From NCBI GenBank assembly GCA_023429135.1, contig JAEYWD010000102.1, forward strand, positions 124,001 through 188,000: a DNA stretch of 64,000 bases. Reading direction: 5' to 3'. Made by a program: the position numbers and the translations under genes. The notes under the pieces are model-generated. The model did not search any database. It worked only from the letters and a program-made list of their open reading frames with translations, and was not told the DNA's origin. Source of the DNA: Bacteroidota bacterium (GTDB taxonomy: Bacteria; Bacteroidota; Bacteroidia; Bacteroidales; JAAUTT01). Of the stretch, positions 34,579 through 44,262 are shown in pieces. How positions within the stretch are numbered: position 1 is the stretch's first letter; every line of letters begins with the position of its first letter.

Positions 34579-35265
34579 ATGATCAAAACGATTCAACTCA
34601 GAAAGCTATTCAGAACCGAAGAAATAGAAACCACTGCCCTGAACTCCCTCACATTTGAAGTTTCGAAAGGAGAATTTCTGGCCATTATGGGACCGTCGGG
34701 ATGCGGAAAATCAACACTACTGAATATCATAGGACTTCTTGATAGTCCTACTTCAGGAACATACCTTTTCGATAATATAGATGTTTCGCAATACAAAGAA
34801 AATCAGCGTACCGATCTTAGAAAAGGAAACATAGGTTTCATTTTCCAGAATTTCAATCTTATTGATGAACTAACCGTTTTCGAGAATATAGAACTTCCGC
34901 TGATAGCCATGAAAGTAAAGAGCTCCGAAAGAAAAAAGAGAGTGGAAGAAGCATTGGAACGAATGCAGATAGGTCACCGTAAGAACCATTTTCCGCAGCA
35001 GCTCTCGGGCGGACAACAGCAAAGAGTTGCAGTAGGACGGGCAGTAGTAACCAAACCCAAACTTTTACTTGCCGATGAACCTACCGGTAATCTCGACTCC
35101 GCTAATGGCGAACAGGTAATGCAATTGCTGGAACAGCTAAATGCCGAAGGTACAACCATAGTGATGGTAACCCACTCTCCAGCGCATGCCGACAGGGCAC
35201 ACCGCATCATGCATCTATTCGACGGACACATTGTTGCCGAGAATAAAGAAAAATTCTTTGTGTAA
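34579..35265 (+). CDS. ABC transporter ATP-binding protein (MacB/LolD type)
   Basis: ATPase subunit of 228 residues. Walker A is GPSGCGKST, the signature LSGGQQQRVAVGRA, Walker B LLLADEPTGNLDS, followed by the H-loop TIVMVTHSP. The sequence places it in the MacB/LolD/FtsE group, which powers mechanotransmission rather than substrate passage through the membrane. The permease starts 17 bp downstream. The adjacent two-component pair probably controls it. Confidence 0.95.
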   Translation: MIKTIQLRKLFRTEEIETTALNSLTFEVSKGEFLAIMGPSGCGKSTLLNIIGLLDSPTSGTYLFDNIDVSQYKENQRTDLRKGNIGFIFQNFNLIDELTVFENIELPLIAMKVKSSERKKRVEEALERMQIGHRKNHFPQQLSGGQQQRVAVGRAVVTKPKLLLADEPTGNLDSANGEQVMQLLEQLNAEGTTIVMVTHSPAHADRAHRIMHLFDGHIVAENKEKFFV

Positions 35266-35282
35266 CTTAAGTAACTCAACCA

Positions 35283-37670
35283 ATGATTAAACAATTTATA
35301 ACAATAGCCCTAAGAAATATATTAAAAGATAAAATTTTATCATCAATAAATTTCATAAATCTGGTTGCAGGTTTTGTTACTTTTATCCTGATAAGCTTAT
35401 TTGTTTACAGTGAATTAACCTGGGATAAGCATAATAAACACTACGATAGAATTTATCGTGTTCAGTTGTTTATGGACCAGGCTGAAAATGTAATCAAGCA
35501 TACCTGGAGTGTTACGGCAGCATTAAGTCGTCATGAATTAACAACCATCCCAGAGATTGAGAAAATAACACTTATCCATGATGTGGGTGATAACAATAAA
35601 GATGGCATATTTCTGTCGGTCGACAAAAAAAATCAGTTTAAGGTACGGTGGGGATTTTACTGTGATCCATCAACATTCGATATATTTAGCTTTAACTTTC
35701 TGGAAGGAGATCCCGCAAAGGCATTGGAGGAGCCTTACTCCTTGGTATTGAGTCAATCGGTAGCGAACAAGCTTTTTCCCGGAACCACTGCTATCGGAAA
35801 ACAGGTGTTCGGCGAAAATAAGGTAAGTTTCAAAGTTACCGGTGTTTACGAAGATCTGCCAAGGAACTCGGAGTGGCGTCCTGCTTACCTTTTACCCATG
35901 AACTCCTTTGCTCAGTTGGCGAACTGGAAGGATTACGAAAGTAATTACTGGGCTTATTCTTTCAATACTTATGTTTTGTTAAAACCAAATGCCAGTCCGC
36001 AATCAGTGGACAATAAAATTAATAACGCACTTGAAAAATACAGGAAAGAGCACCATCCCTATTTACGACCACTAAAAAATCTTCATATAAATCCATATTT
36101 TCAGAAAGATATTTATATAGTTTTAGGACTGATCTCATTTATTGCCATTCTTATTCTGATTCTATCGTCGGTAAACTATATCAATCTGCAAACCGCCAGA
36201 AGTACAACAAGGCTTAAAGAAATCGGCATCAAAAAAACAGTTGGTTTTTCCAGGAAAACCCTTTACCTCCAATTCATATTTGAATCGGTAATGATTTCGT
36301 TTATTGCCGGATTGCTGGCTGTTATTATTGCACAGATGGTTTTACCGGTTTTCAGGTATTTGATTGGCTCTACCGGAATAATTGGAATTGCCATAACATC
36401 AAATGTTTTTACAGTTCCAGGTTTAATATTCCTTGTACTAGGAGTATCTCTGATAAGCGGCTTTTTATCAGGTTTATATCCCGCTTACATAATTGCTTCA
36501 TTTAATCCTATAAAAGCACTAAAAGAAAAGGTTTTAAACGACCGTGAACGTTTTGAACTAAAAAAGATTCTTGTAACACTTCAATTCACAATTTCGCTGT
36601 TTTTACTCATAAACTCATTTATTGTTTTCAGGCAAACCCAGCATATGATGAAAGGAAACTTCGGTTTCAATTCACAGAATATTGTTTATGCAAACATAAC
36701 ATCTTATAAAAACGGCTCGTTCGAATCTTTAAGACAAAGCCTGCTGCAGCATCCCGAAATAAAAGACGCCTGCTTTTCTGATTATATCCCTTTTATTATT
36801 CCAGGTGGAGACGATCTAACATGGGAAGGAGCAAAATCGGACGAAAAAGTATTCTTCCGGGATTATCGAGTCTCTCACAGTTTCTTTTCAACATACAAAA
36901 TATCCATTGTAAAAGGCCGCAACTTCTCGCCAGAGTTCCCCGATGATTACAAGAAATGTATCATCAACGAAACTGCTACCAGGGTTATGGGATGGGACGA
37001 TCCGGTTGGAAAGTTCATTATAGAAGGCAATAAAAAAATTGAAGTGATAGGAGTAATCCGCGATTACATAGCGCAATCCATGCATAATCCCATTGAACCT
37101 CATTGGTATCATGTTATTCCCGACAGTGGAAGCCTGAATGGGATATTTTCGGTTCAACTGGCATCTAACAGCTCTGAAGGCCTGAAGATTGTTAAAGAAG
37201 AATTTTCCGACTTTTTCCCGGAAGATCCTTTTGAATTTAAACATATTGAAAGTACCATTCAGGAGGAAGCTGCGACACAGGCCTGGAAAGTAATCCGAAA
37301 TATCAGCATTTTCTTTGCTATTCTGTCGATTATTATTTCATCGGTCGGATTGTTCGGGCTGGTTATGTTCTTTGCAAGGAAAAAAATGAAAGAAATTAGT
37401 ATCCGCAAAGTTTTGGGTTTCTCCATTCACAACCTTTACCTGAGCTTATCAAAAGAATTTCTTTGGTTACTTTTAATAGCAAACTTCATTGCCTGGCCCG
37501 CTTCATTTATGGTTTTTAAAGCTTTACCCGGCGCCCATAAATATCAAATTCAGGCTTGGGAATTTTTATTTGCTGCCGGACTAATTTTTGGGGTTGCAAT
37601 TCTCACCATCAGCTATCATATTGTAAAACTAATAAAGCAAAATCCGGTTGAAGCATTAAAATACGAGTAA
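35283..37670 (+). CDS. MacB/FtsX-like ABC transporter permease
   Basis: A 795-residue permease of the large Bacteroidota type, essentially two FtsX/MacB modules in tandem. A helix at about 20-42 is followed by a periplasmic MacB core domain (about 45-275) and three helices (about 283-400). A short linker, another helix (about 435), a second periplasmic domain (about 460-665) and three more helices (about 680-785) follow. The C-terminus NPVEALKYE is the family hallmark. The substrate is unknown; relatives export peptides, lipids or antibiotics. Confidence 0.92.
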   Translation: MIKQFITIALRNILKDKILSSINFINLVAGFVTFILISLFVYSELTWDKHNKHYDRIYRVQLFMDQAENVIKHTWSVTAALSRHELTTIPEIEKITLIHDVGDNNKDGIFLSVDKKNQFKVRWGFYCDPSTFDIFSFNFLEGDPAKALEEPYSLVLSQSVANKLFPGTTAIGKQVFGENKVSFKVTGVYEDLPRNSEWRPAYLLPMNSFAQLANWKDYESNYWAYSFNTYVLLKPNASPQSVDNKINNALEKYRKEHHPYLRPLKNLHINPYFQKDIYIVLGLISFIAILILILSSVNYINLQTARSTTRLKEIGIKKTVGFSRKTLYLQFIFESVMISFIAGLLAVIIAQMVLPVFRYLIGSTGIIGIAITSNVFTVPGLIFLVLGVSLISGFLSGLYPAYIIASFNPIKALKEKVLNDRERFELKKILVTLQFTISLFLLINSFIVFRQTQHMMKGNFGFNSQNIVYANITSYKNGSFESLRQSLLQHPEIKDACFSDYIPFIIPGGDDLTWEGAKSDEKVFFRDYRVSHSFFSTYKISIVKGRNFSPEFPDDYKKCIINETATRVMGWDDPVGKFIIEGNKKIEVIGVIRDYIAQSMHNPIEPHWYHVIPDSGSLNGIFSVQLASNSSEGLKIVKEEFSDFFPEDPFEFKHIESTIQEEAATQAWKVIRNISIFFAILSIIISSVGLFGLVMFFARKKMKEISIRKVLGFSIHNLYLSLSKEFLWLLLIANFIAWPASFMVFKALPGAHKYQIQAWEFLFAAGLIFGVAILTISYHIVKLIKQNPVEALKYE

Positions 37671-37692
37671 ATACTCAGAAAATAAATACCAT

Positions 37693-37723
37693 GAGGCTGT
37701 CGAAAACGATAGCCTCTTTTTTT
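37693..37723 (+). terminator. rho-independent terminator behind the ABC transporter
   Basis: GAGGCTGTCG-AAAA-CGATAGCCTC forms a 10-bp stem with one mismatch and is followed by eight T. It lies 23 bp beyond the permease stop. Confidence 0.9.
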
Positions 37724-37781
37724 GAATTACTCAATATTTTTAAATTAATCGCATGAGTATCATTCACAAAAGAAATATATT

Positions 37782-37789
37782 TATATTTG
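37782..37789 (+). promoter_or_regulatory. possible -7 promoter element for the TPR hybrid kinase operon
   Basis: TATATTTG matches TAnnTTTG, 57 nt before the start at 37839, directly after the preceding unit's terminator. Confidence 0.4.
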
Positions 37790-37838
37790 GTCCAAATTAG
37801 TTTGCTCATTACTTTTTACCGCAATCAGCAGATAACTC

Positions 37839-40808
37839 ATGGGAATACGAGGCACAATAACAGGTATACTCTCCACCATAATGGTTTCGTCAATTTTCAT
37901 TCTTTCTTGTTCCAAAACCAATAACACTAAAAACGAAAATCTTAATACAGTTGATAACATTAGCATTCTGCTTGACCTGTCCACAAAAGTTTACGAAAAG
38001 CAGCAAACAAAAGCACTTCAGTATGCATTAGCTGCTTACGATCTTTCGAAGAAAAAGAATGACAAAATTTTTGAAGCTCTCTCAGCAAAAGCAGTTGCTG
38101 ATATTTTCGGCAAGCTGAATTTTCCCTCTAAAGCAATTCCTTATTACCGGACATCGCTGGACCTTTTTAAAAAACAAGGAAAAACAGATGATGTAAACAA
38201 GGTGTACAGCGCCTTGGGCGATGCTTATTATGGGCTGAACTCGGGCGACTCGGCTCTTTTTTATTACAATGTTGCTTTAAAAAAATATCAGGAACTTGGC
38301 GACAGGTTATCAATCGGCAACACATTTTCAAAAATTGGAAATGTTTATTGGATAACTAACAACTTCGACAAAGCGCTGGAATATTATCTTAATACCCTCA
38401 ACACTTTCCAGGATCTGGAATATTCTGAAGGTCTGGCTAAAATTTATATCAAAATTGGGCTTATTTACTACATAACATCATACTACGATAAATCGCTCGA
38501 ATATTTTGCGCGTTCCGAAAAAATTCTGGAAGAAAAATATGATAAAGATGTTCAGGCCGATCTATATTTCAGAATGGGCGAATCGCACTCAAAAATGAAA
38601 AATAACAGCGAAGCTCTTAAATATTTCAATTCATCCCTCAAACTTTATCAATCGTTGGGTAACGAACTCAGAGTTGCCTGGATAACCCATGCAAAGAGCC
38701 AGGTAATGCACAACCTGGGGAAAAATAATGAAGCTATTGAATTAGCAAAAACTGCATTGAAAATTGGAGGTGTTTTCGAAGACAAATGGTTTAATACTTC
38801 GTTGTACACCAGTCTGGCTAATTATCAGATCGATATTAAAAGTTACGATGAAGCGCTCAATAATCTGAAAGCCGGAGAAGCTACCGCCAAAGTATTAAAG
38901 AACTGGTCCCTTCAAAAAGATAATTTTCTATGCTTCTCAAAATATTACGATGCATTAGGGCAATATAAAGCCTCTCTAAGCTATTACAAAAAATTTCAGC
39001 AATTAAGCGATTCCATTCAGAATAAGTATAGAAACGAGCGCATAGCGCAGTTACAGACCCGGTTCGAAAGTGAACGCAACAAAAAGGAGCTTCGACTGAA
39101 AGAACAGGAGATTAACAAAAACAAAGCAAAACTTCAAAAGCAAAAATATCAGTTGTACATTTTTGCTTTTGGCGTTCTGGTTGTTCTAATCCTTTCGTTC
39201 GGATTGTACCGTCAGTATAAAATTCTGGAAGTAAAAGGTAAGAAAATAGAGCGCATAAATGAGGAACTCGACCAAAGGGTTAAAGAAAGAACATCGGACT
39301 TGCGGCTCACCCAATATTCAGTCGACCAGGCATCCGATCCCATTTACTGGCTTTCTCCAGGGGGAAACTACATTTTTGCAAATAAATCGGGATGCGTACA
39401 CCTGGAATATACAAAAGAAGAGCTCGAACACCTTACCATAACAGATATTCTTCCTAACTTCAATAAACAAGACTGGGAACAATTCTGGGAGATAATAAAG
39501 ACAGACAAATCGCTTAACTTCGAGAGCTATCATAAAAGAAAATCGGGATCAGTATTTCCCGTTGAAGTGGCCCTTAACTATGTTGACCATGAAGGAAGTG
39601 AATTTGCTTTTGCTTATGTTAAAGATATTTCGGAAAGAAAACATCGCGAAGAAAACCTGAAAAAAGCCAAAGAGAAAGCAGAAGAAGCGGACAAATTAAA
39701 ATCGGCATTTTTAGCGAATATGAGCCATGAGATCAGAACGCCCATGAACGCAATAATTGGGTTCAGCGATCTTTTAATCAGCGATGAGTATACCGACGAA
39801 GAAAAGAAAGAATTCGGGAACCTCATTAAAAACAGCGGTTCATCTCTTTTGAAGCTTATTGATGATATAATTGATATAAGTATCATGGAAGCCGGTCATT
39901 TAAAGTTGAATATGACTTCCGTGAATGTCAATTACCATCTTAATGAAATTGCCATGTTCTTTATTGGCGACCGGGAAAGACTTGGCAAAACCAATGTTGA
40001 AATAAAACTGAACGTTCCGCCAGATTCGGATAAAATACGCATAGAGACTGATCCAGTGCGTTTCAGGCAGGTAGTAAACAACCTCGTAGGCAATGCACTT
40101 AAATTTACGGAAACCGGAATAGTTGAACTCGGTTATTCAATAGGTTCCGATCCTGTTCTGCATTTTTATGTGAAAGATTCGGGTATTGGAATACGGCCAG
40201 AAAAAATTGGAATGATCTTCGAGAGGTTCAATAAGCTGGATGATGATCGGCGTATTTATGCAGGTACCGGCCTGGGACTTACGATTTCCAAAAAAATTGT
40301 GGAAGAGCTTGGCGGATTTATGTACGTGGAATCCGAATACGGCAAAGGATCAAAATTCAGCTTTACTCTCCCCTATTATATTCAGGACGACTACAAAAAA
40401 GACGGTTTACTCGAAGTAATTAATCCGAAAGAAAAGAAATACAATTGGGAAAACAAAAAGATTCTGGTTGTGGAGGATGTGGAATCCAATTTTCTGTTTC
40501 TCGAAACTTTGATCTCAAAAACAAAAGCAAAAATATCCTGGGCAAAAACCGGAAAACAGGCACTGGAATTCTGCAGTACCTTTAATCCCGATATAATTCT
40601 GATGGATATACAGTTACCAGAGCTTAACGGATATGATGCTACAAAGCTCATCCGCAAAAAAAATCCAACTGTTCCCATTATTGCCCAAACAGCTTACGCA
40701 TTTGCCGGAGAAAAAGAAAAGATTATTAATTCGGGTTGTAACGATTATATAACCAAACCAATAAAGCCAAAAACATTGATGGACACTATAAACAAATATT
40801 TTGGTTAA
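37839..40808 (+). CDS. TPR/PAS hybrid sensor histidine kinase
   Basis: A 989-residue sensor. The N-terminus is a possible lipoprotein signal ending FILSC (Cys24). Seven or so TPR repeats (about 60-385) are exported. A coiled coil and a membrane helix (about 438-460) follow, then another coiled coil, a PAS domain (about 490-605), HisKA with His630 (MSHEIRTPMNAIIG), HATPase (DSGIGIR, GTGLGLTIS) and a C-terminal receiver with Asp923 (ILMDIQLPELNG). TPR-hybrid kinases are a Bacteroidota speciality; the TPRs probably sense a periplasmic partner. If the Cys is lipidated, the N-terminus is tethered as well. The stop overlaps dtd by one base (TAATG). Confidence 0.9.
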   Translation: MGIRGTITGILSTIMVSSIFILSCSKTNNTKNENLNTVDNISILLDLSTKVYEKQQTKALQYALAAYDLSKKKNDKIFEALSAKAVADIFGKLNFPSKAIPYYRTSLDLFKKQGKTDDVNKVYSALGDAYYGLNSGDSALFYYNVALKKYQELGDRLSIGNTFSKIGNVYWITNNFDKALEYYLNTLNTFQDLEYSEGLAKIYIKIGLIYYITSYYDKSLEYFARSEKILEEKYDKDVQADLYFRMGESHSKMKNNSEALKYFNSSLKLYQSLGNELRVAWITHAKSQVMHNLGKNNEAIELAKTALKIGGVFEDKWFNTSLYTSLANYQIDIKSYDEALNNLKAGEATAKVLKNWSLQKDNFLCFSKYYDALGQYKASLSYYKKFQQLSDSIQNKYRNERIAQLQTRFESERNKKELRLKEQEINKNKAKLQKQKYQLYIFAFGVLVVLILSFGLYRQYKILEVKGKKIERINEELDQRVKERTSDLRLTQYSVDQASDPIYWLSPGGNYIFANKSGCVHLEYTKEELEHLTITDILPNFNKQDWEQFWEIIKTDKSLNFESYHKRKSGSVFPVEVALNYVDHEGSEFAFAYVKDISERKHREENLKKAKEKAEEADKLKSAFLANMSHEIRTPMNAIIGFSDLLISDEYTDEEKKEFGNLIKNSGSSLLKLIDDIIDISIMEAGHLKLNMTSVNVNYHLNEIAMFFIGDRERLGKTNVEIKLNVPPDSDKIRIETDPVRFRQVVNNLVGNALKFTETGIVELGYSIGSDPVLHFYVKDSGIGIRPEKIGMIFERFNKLDDDRRIYAGTGLGLTISKKIVEELGGFMYVESEYGKGSKFSFTLPYYIQDDYKKDGLLEVINPKEKKYNWENKKILVVEDVESNFLFLETLISKTKAKISWAKTGKQALEFCSTFNPDIILMDIQLPELNGYDATKLIRKKNPTVPIIAQTAYAFAGEKEKIINSGCNDYITKPIKPKTLMDTINKYFG

Positions 40809-41257
40809 TGAGAGCTGTATTACAAAGAGTTTCACAAGCCTCAGTAAGTATAAGCGGAAAAATTCATGGATCAATAACCAGAGGAATCTTAGTTTTAGCT
40901 GCTGTAGAGGATACTGATACAGACGACGATATTGAATGGTTAACCAATAAAATTGTTAACCTCCGGATATTTAATGATAGCGAAGGAATAATGAATCTTT
41001 CGGTTAAAGATATCAAAGGTGAAATTCTGATTATTAGTCAGTTTACACTTTTTGCACAAACCAAAAAAGGAAACCGGCCATCGTATATCCGTGCCTCGAA
41101 ACCGGATAAAGCCACACCCATGTACGAACAATTTGTTGGAAGAATGAAATCTACCGGTATTCCCGTCCAAACAGGCGAATTCGGAGCTGATATGAAAGTA
41201 AGTTTAATCAATGATGGCCCTGTAACCATTTGTATCGACACAAAAAATAAAGAATAA
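40808..41257 (+). CDS. dtd: D-aminoacyl-tRNA deacylase
   Basis: Removes D-amino acids mischarged on tRNA; 149 residues, normal. The conserved start MRAVLQRVSQASV, the active-site motif SQFTLFAQTKKGNRPS and the cross-subunit Gly-cisPro region NDGPVTICIDT are complete. It is coupled by a one-base overlap to the hybrid kinase before it and to the MazG-like gene after it. Confidence 0.97.
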   Translation: MRAVLQRVSQASVSISGKIHGSITRGILVLAAVEDTDTDDDIEWLTNKIVNLRIFNDSEGIMNLSVKDIKGEILIISQFTLFAQTKKGNRPSYIRASKPDKATPMYEQFVGRMKSTGIPVQTGEFGADMKVSLINDGPVTICIDTKNKE

Positions 41258-41592
41258 TGACACTTCAGGAAGCCCAGCAAAAAGTTGACAATTGGATTAA
41301 AGAATACGGGGTAAAGTATTTTGGCGAACTGACCAATTTGGCCCTGCTGATGGAAGAAGTAGGAGAATTATCTCGGATAATAGCCCGGAAATATGGAGAG
41401 CAGTCTTCTAAAGAAAGTGACCTGGATAAAAATCTGGAAGATGAAATGGCCGATGTTCTTTTTGTGCTCATTTGCCTGGCAAACCAAACAGGCGTGGATC
41501 TGACATCAGCCCTGGAGAAAAACATACAAAAGAAAACCTCCCGAGATGCTGACAGGCACAAGAAAAACGAAAAATTGCGTCCTTTTTCCTAG
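41257..41592 (+). CDS. MazG-like nucleotide pyrophosphohydrolase
   Basis: A 111-residue all-alpha NTP pyrophosphatase of the MazG/RS21-C6 group. The metal-binding motifs are EEVGELSR and EDEMADVLF (E-x-x-E and E-x-x-D), as in this family. A one-base overlap with dtd (TAATG) makes it co-transcribed with it. This dtd neighbour is common in Bacteroidota. It probably removes non-canonical or modified nucleotides. Confidence 0.9.
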   Translation: MTLQEAQQKVDNWIKEYGVKYFGELTNLALLMEEVGELSRIIARKYGEQSSKESDLDKNLEDEMADVLFVLICLANQTGVDLTSALEKNIQKKTSRDADRHKKNEKLRPFS

Positions 41593-41639
41593 TTACAAAA
41601 ATATTTTAAGATTCTAAAAAATTTTGTCAAAATAGTTAT

Positions 41640-41647
41640 TATCTTTG
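41640..41647 (+). promoter_or_regulatory. -7 promoter element for the DUF4271-hemD-rnpA-yidD run
   Basis: TATCTTTG matches TAnnTTTG, 22 nt before the ATG at 41670. A TTTTG is upstream but too close for a standard -33. Confidence 0.45.
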
Positions 41648-41669
41648 CGCAAAATTTTAATCCTTTATT

Positions 41670-42824
41670 ATGGTAAAGGGAATTTCATCTGAAAGTAGCA
41701 ATTCATCTGATTTTACTTATATCCCTTTGCTTTCTTCCGAACGAGTTTTAACCCAGGACACCATCCGGTCTAAGACTCTCAACACCCCTTCAGTGCTGCA
41801 AGTACCTAAAGCCAGGATTACCGGTTCCGAATCGGATTCGCTGGAAAAGCTTCGCCTCGAAAGGTTATTCAAAATTGCTGAGGAACGGGAACTAAAGATG
41901 GCTCGCCCTAAACTCAAAAAAATAGAGATAGTTGAAGATTCCACTGCAGAAAAAGGCAGTATCAGCAGAATATATTCTGACTATACTCCTTCTTTTCAGA
42001 AAGAAGCATACGATAAGGAGCTTGCCCAGCAGAACTTTATGCTGAATATTGCCGAGAAAACCATTAATATCCATTACAAAGTTAAGGATACAACGGCGCA
42101 AACCACATCAACCGTAACTGTTGCGTCAGTGCCGAAACAACAACCGCCTTCAGGTTTCGAAGGGAGGCTCCGCAGTGACGGAACAAGTGGCTGGTATGTA
42201 TTTATGCTGTTAATTTCACTTTCGGTTTTTGCCTGGGGGAAGTCGCTGTATCAGAAGTATCTGTTACAAATTTTCAATTCAGTTTATAATTATCAGATAT
42301 CCATTCAATTATTCCGCGATAAAAATGCTTTGTTCCGCAATCTTTCCATAATTCTGCAAATTCTCTTCCCAATCAACCTAGGATTATTGATATATTTCCT
42401 TATAGATTTTTATCGGTTTAATCATGTCTCGGAATACCCTATAGTCAGCATAGCAATTTATAGTGTTTCCGTTTTCATTTTCTTCCGTTTAAAGAACTGG
42501 TTATATAAGTTTTTAGGCCTGGTTTTTAAAGTACAGGAAGACTTTTACGAAATACAGCATCATCTCAATATTTTTAGTCAATCGCTTGGAGTTGTTTTGT
42601 TACCTTTTGTTATTTCAATTCCCTTCCTGAACGACACAATTAAAAACATTGTGCTGGTCAGCCTTTTTATAGTTTTAGGAATTTACATCCTGTTATTTTT
42701 CTTTCGCGGCTTCCAAATTGTAACAAGAAAGCAGGTATCAGTTTTCTTTTTGATTTTATATCTTTGTGCGGTTGAAATTTTACCGGTTGCTTTACTGATA
42801 AAAACTTCTATTACAATAATATAA
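41670..42824 (+). CDS. DUF4271 integral membrane protein
   Basis: A 384-residue protein of the Bacteroidota-specific DUF4271 family. A soluble, charged N-terminus (1-170) is followed by six to eight membrane helices (for example YVFMLLISLSVFAWG, IAIYSVSVFIFF, SVFFLILYLCAVEILPVA). Function is unknown. Its constant position before hemD and rnpA in this phylum is the main support for the name. The 35-bp gap to hemD suggests one transcript. Confidence 0.85.
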   Translation: MVKGISSESSNSSDFTYIPLLSSERVLTQDTIRSKTLNTPSVLQVPKARITGSESDSLEKLRLERLFKIAEERELKMARPKLKKIEIVEDSTAEKGSISRIYSDYTPSFQKEAYDKELAQQNFMLNIAEKTINIHYKVKDTTAQTTSTVTVASVPKQQPPSGFEGRLRSDGTSGWYVFMLLISLSVFAWGKSLYQKYLLQIFNSVYNYQISIQLFRDKNALFRNLSIILQILFPINLGLLIYFLIDFYRFNHVSEYPIVSIAIYSVSVFIFFRLKNWLYKFLGLVFKVQEDFYEIQHHLNIFSQSLGVVLLPFVISIPFLNDTIKNIVLVSLFIVLGIYILLFFFRGFQIVTRKQVSVFFLILYLCAVEILPVALLIKTSITII

Positions 42825-42859
42825 GTCTATTGTGTTAAATAAATTTAATATCTATTACC

Positions 42860-43660
42860 TTGAAAATTAAAAAAATTTTAGTTACCCAGCCTCAGCCCTC
42901 TGAATCGGAAAAATCTCCATATTTTGAGCTGGCAGAGAAAAATAACTTAAAAATTGATTTCAGGCCCTTTTGCCATGTTGAAGGAGTCTCATCCAAAGAA
43001 TTCAGGCAGTATAGGGTAGATATTTTGGCTCATACTGCTGTTATTTTCTCAAGTAAAACAGCTATCGATCATTTTTTCAGAATTGCTGAAGAAATGAGAA
43101 TTACTATTCCCGATACGATGAAGTATTTCTGTAATTCGGAATCTACAGCTTTTTACCTGCAGAAGTACATTGTTTACCGCAAAAGGAAAATTTTCTATGG
43201 CAACGGGAACATTACAGATATGACAGAGCTCTTTTTGAAACACAAAGAAGACAAATATCTGATTCCTGTTTCGGACCAGTTTAAGCAAGATATCACCAAA
43301 TATCTTGATAAACTTAAAATTAAAAGTACCAAAGTGATATTCTACAAGAATGTAAGCAGCAATCTATCCGATCTGTCGACCATTAACTACGATATCATGG
43401 TATTTTACAGTCCTTCGGGTATAAAAGCCCTGTTTGAAAACTTCCCCAATTTCGAACAAAAGGAAATTAAAATTGCAAGCTTTGGCGATGCCACAGCGAA
43501 AGCAATAAAAGAAGCAGGATTACGACTGGATATTCAGGCCCCCATGCCTCAGGCTCCTTCGATGACCATGGCACTGGAGCAATTTATTAAAGATTATAAT
43601 AAAAACGACAAAGCTGAGGTTAAAGCTGAAAAAGCCAATGGAAAACTGATCAATAAGTAA
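42860..43660 (+). CDS. hemD: uroporphyrinogen-III synthase
   Basis: A 266-residue enzyme of heme synthesis that closes the linear tetrapyrrole. The two-lobed fold is recognised from FSSKTAIDHFF in one half and YSPSGIKALFENFP with IASFGDATAKAIKEAGL in the other. It begins with TTG at 42860 (reading MKIKKILVTQPQP); no ATG fits. An extended Lys-rich tail (from about 245) is unusual. It precedes rnpA by 4 bp. Confidence 0.88.
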   Translation: MKIKKILVTQPQPSESEKSPYFELAEKNNLKIDFRPFCHVEGVSSKEFRQYRVDILAHTAVIFSSKTAIDHFFRIAEEMRITIPDTMKYFCNSESTAFYLQKYIVYRKRKIFYGNGNITDMTELFLKHKEDKYLIPVSDQFKQDITKYLDKLKIKSTKVIFYKNVSSNLSDLSTINYDIMVFYSPSGIKALFENFPNFEQKEIKIASFGDATAKAIKEAGLRLDIQAPMPQAPSMTMALEQFIKDYNKNDKAEVKAEKANGKLINK

Positions 43661-43664
43661 ATCG

Positions 43665-44057
43665 TTGCAAACAGAAGCCTTTTTGCCACCGTCGCCGGAT
43701 TTTTCCCTGAAAAAAACGGAACGCCTTTGTAGCAAAAAGGCTTTTGAATTTTTATTTGCCAATGGTAAAACAGTATTCCACCATCCTCTGAAAATTATTT
43801 TTGCCAAACAAAAAACTGAAGGCCCCTCTGCTGTTCAGGCCGCCTTTGGCGTAAGCAAAAGAAATTTCAAAAGAGCCAACAAGAGAAACAGAATAAAAAG
43901 GCTCTTGCGCGAAGCTTACAGGCATCATAAACTTCAAACCCCGGAGAATGAAAATCTGTATCTGATGATTATGTATATTTCAAAAGAAATTGAAAATTAC
44001 CAGACTATCCAATCTGTTTTAACTAAAGCATTAAGTAAAGTTGAAAAAAATCTTTAG
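43665..44057 (+). CDS. rnpA: ribonuclease P protein component
   Basis: Protein subunit of RNase P, which matures tRNA 5' ends; 130 residues. The RNR signature region is AFGVSKRNFKRANKRNRIKRLLREAYR in two parts, and the start of the fold is ERLCSKKAFEFLFANG. No ATG precedes the domain. TTG 43665, just after hemD's stop, is the best start, though a later non-ATG start such as the codon before KKTERL is possible. The 3' end overlaps yidD by 17 bp. Confidence 0.92.
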   Translation: MQTEAFLPPSPDFSLKKTERLCSKKAFEFLFANGKTVFHHPLKIIFAKQKTEGPSAVQAAFGVSKRNFKRANKRNRIKRLLREAYRHHKLQTPENENLYLMIMYISKEIENYQTIQSVLTKALSKVEKNL

Positions 44058-44262
44058 TTACCCATTCATCCTGTTGGTTCGTATTTACCAATATACTTTG
44101 TCGCCGTTTCTTGGTGGAAGATGCCGGTTTACGCCATCTTGTTCCGAATATTCGGTGGAGTCGCTTAAAAAACATGGTCCCATCAAAGGTTTATACCTGT
44201 CGGTTAAAAGAATATTACGATGCCATCCCTGGGGCGGTCACGGGTATGATCCTGTACCCTGA
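44041..44262 (+). CDS. yidD: membrane protein insertion efficiency factor YidD
   Basis: A 73-residue membrane-associated helper of YidC. The Cys-containing core GRCRFTPSCSEYSVESLKKHG and LRCHPWGGHGYDPVP is diagnostic. It overlaps rnpA by 17 bp. Its stop is directly adjacent (0 bp) to the stop of the convergent pbpC gene. The yidC partner is not in the window. Confidence 0.96.
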   Translation: MKKIFSYPFILLVRIYQYTLSPFLGGRCRFTPSCSEYSVESLKKHGPIKGLYLSVKRILRCHPWGGHGYDPVP

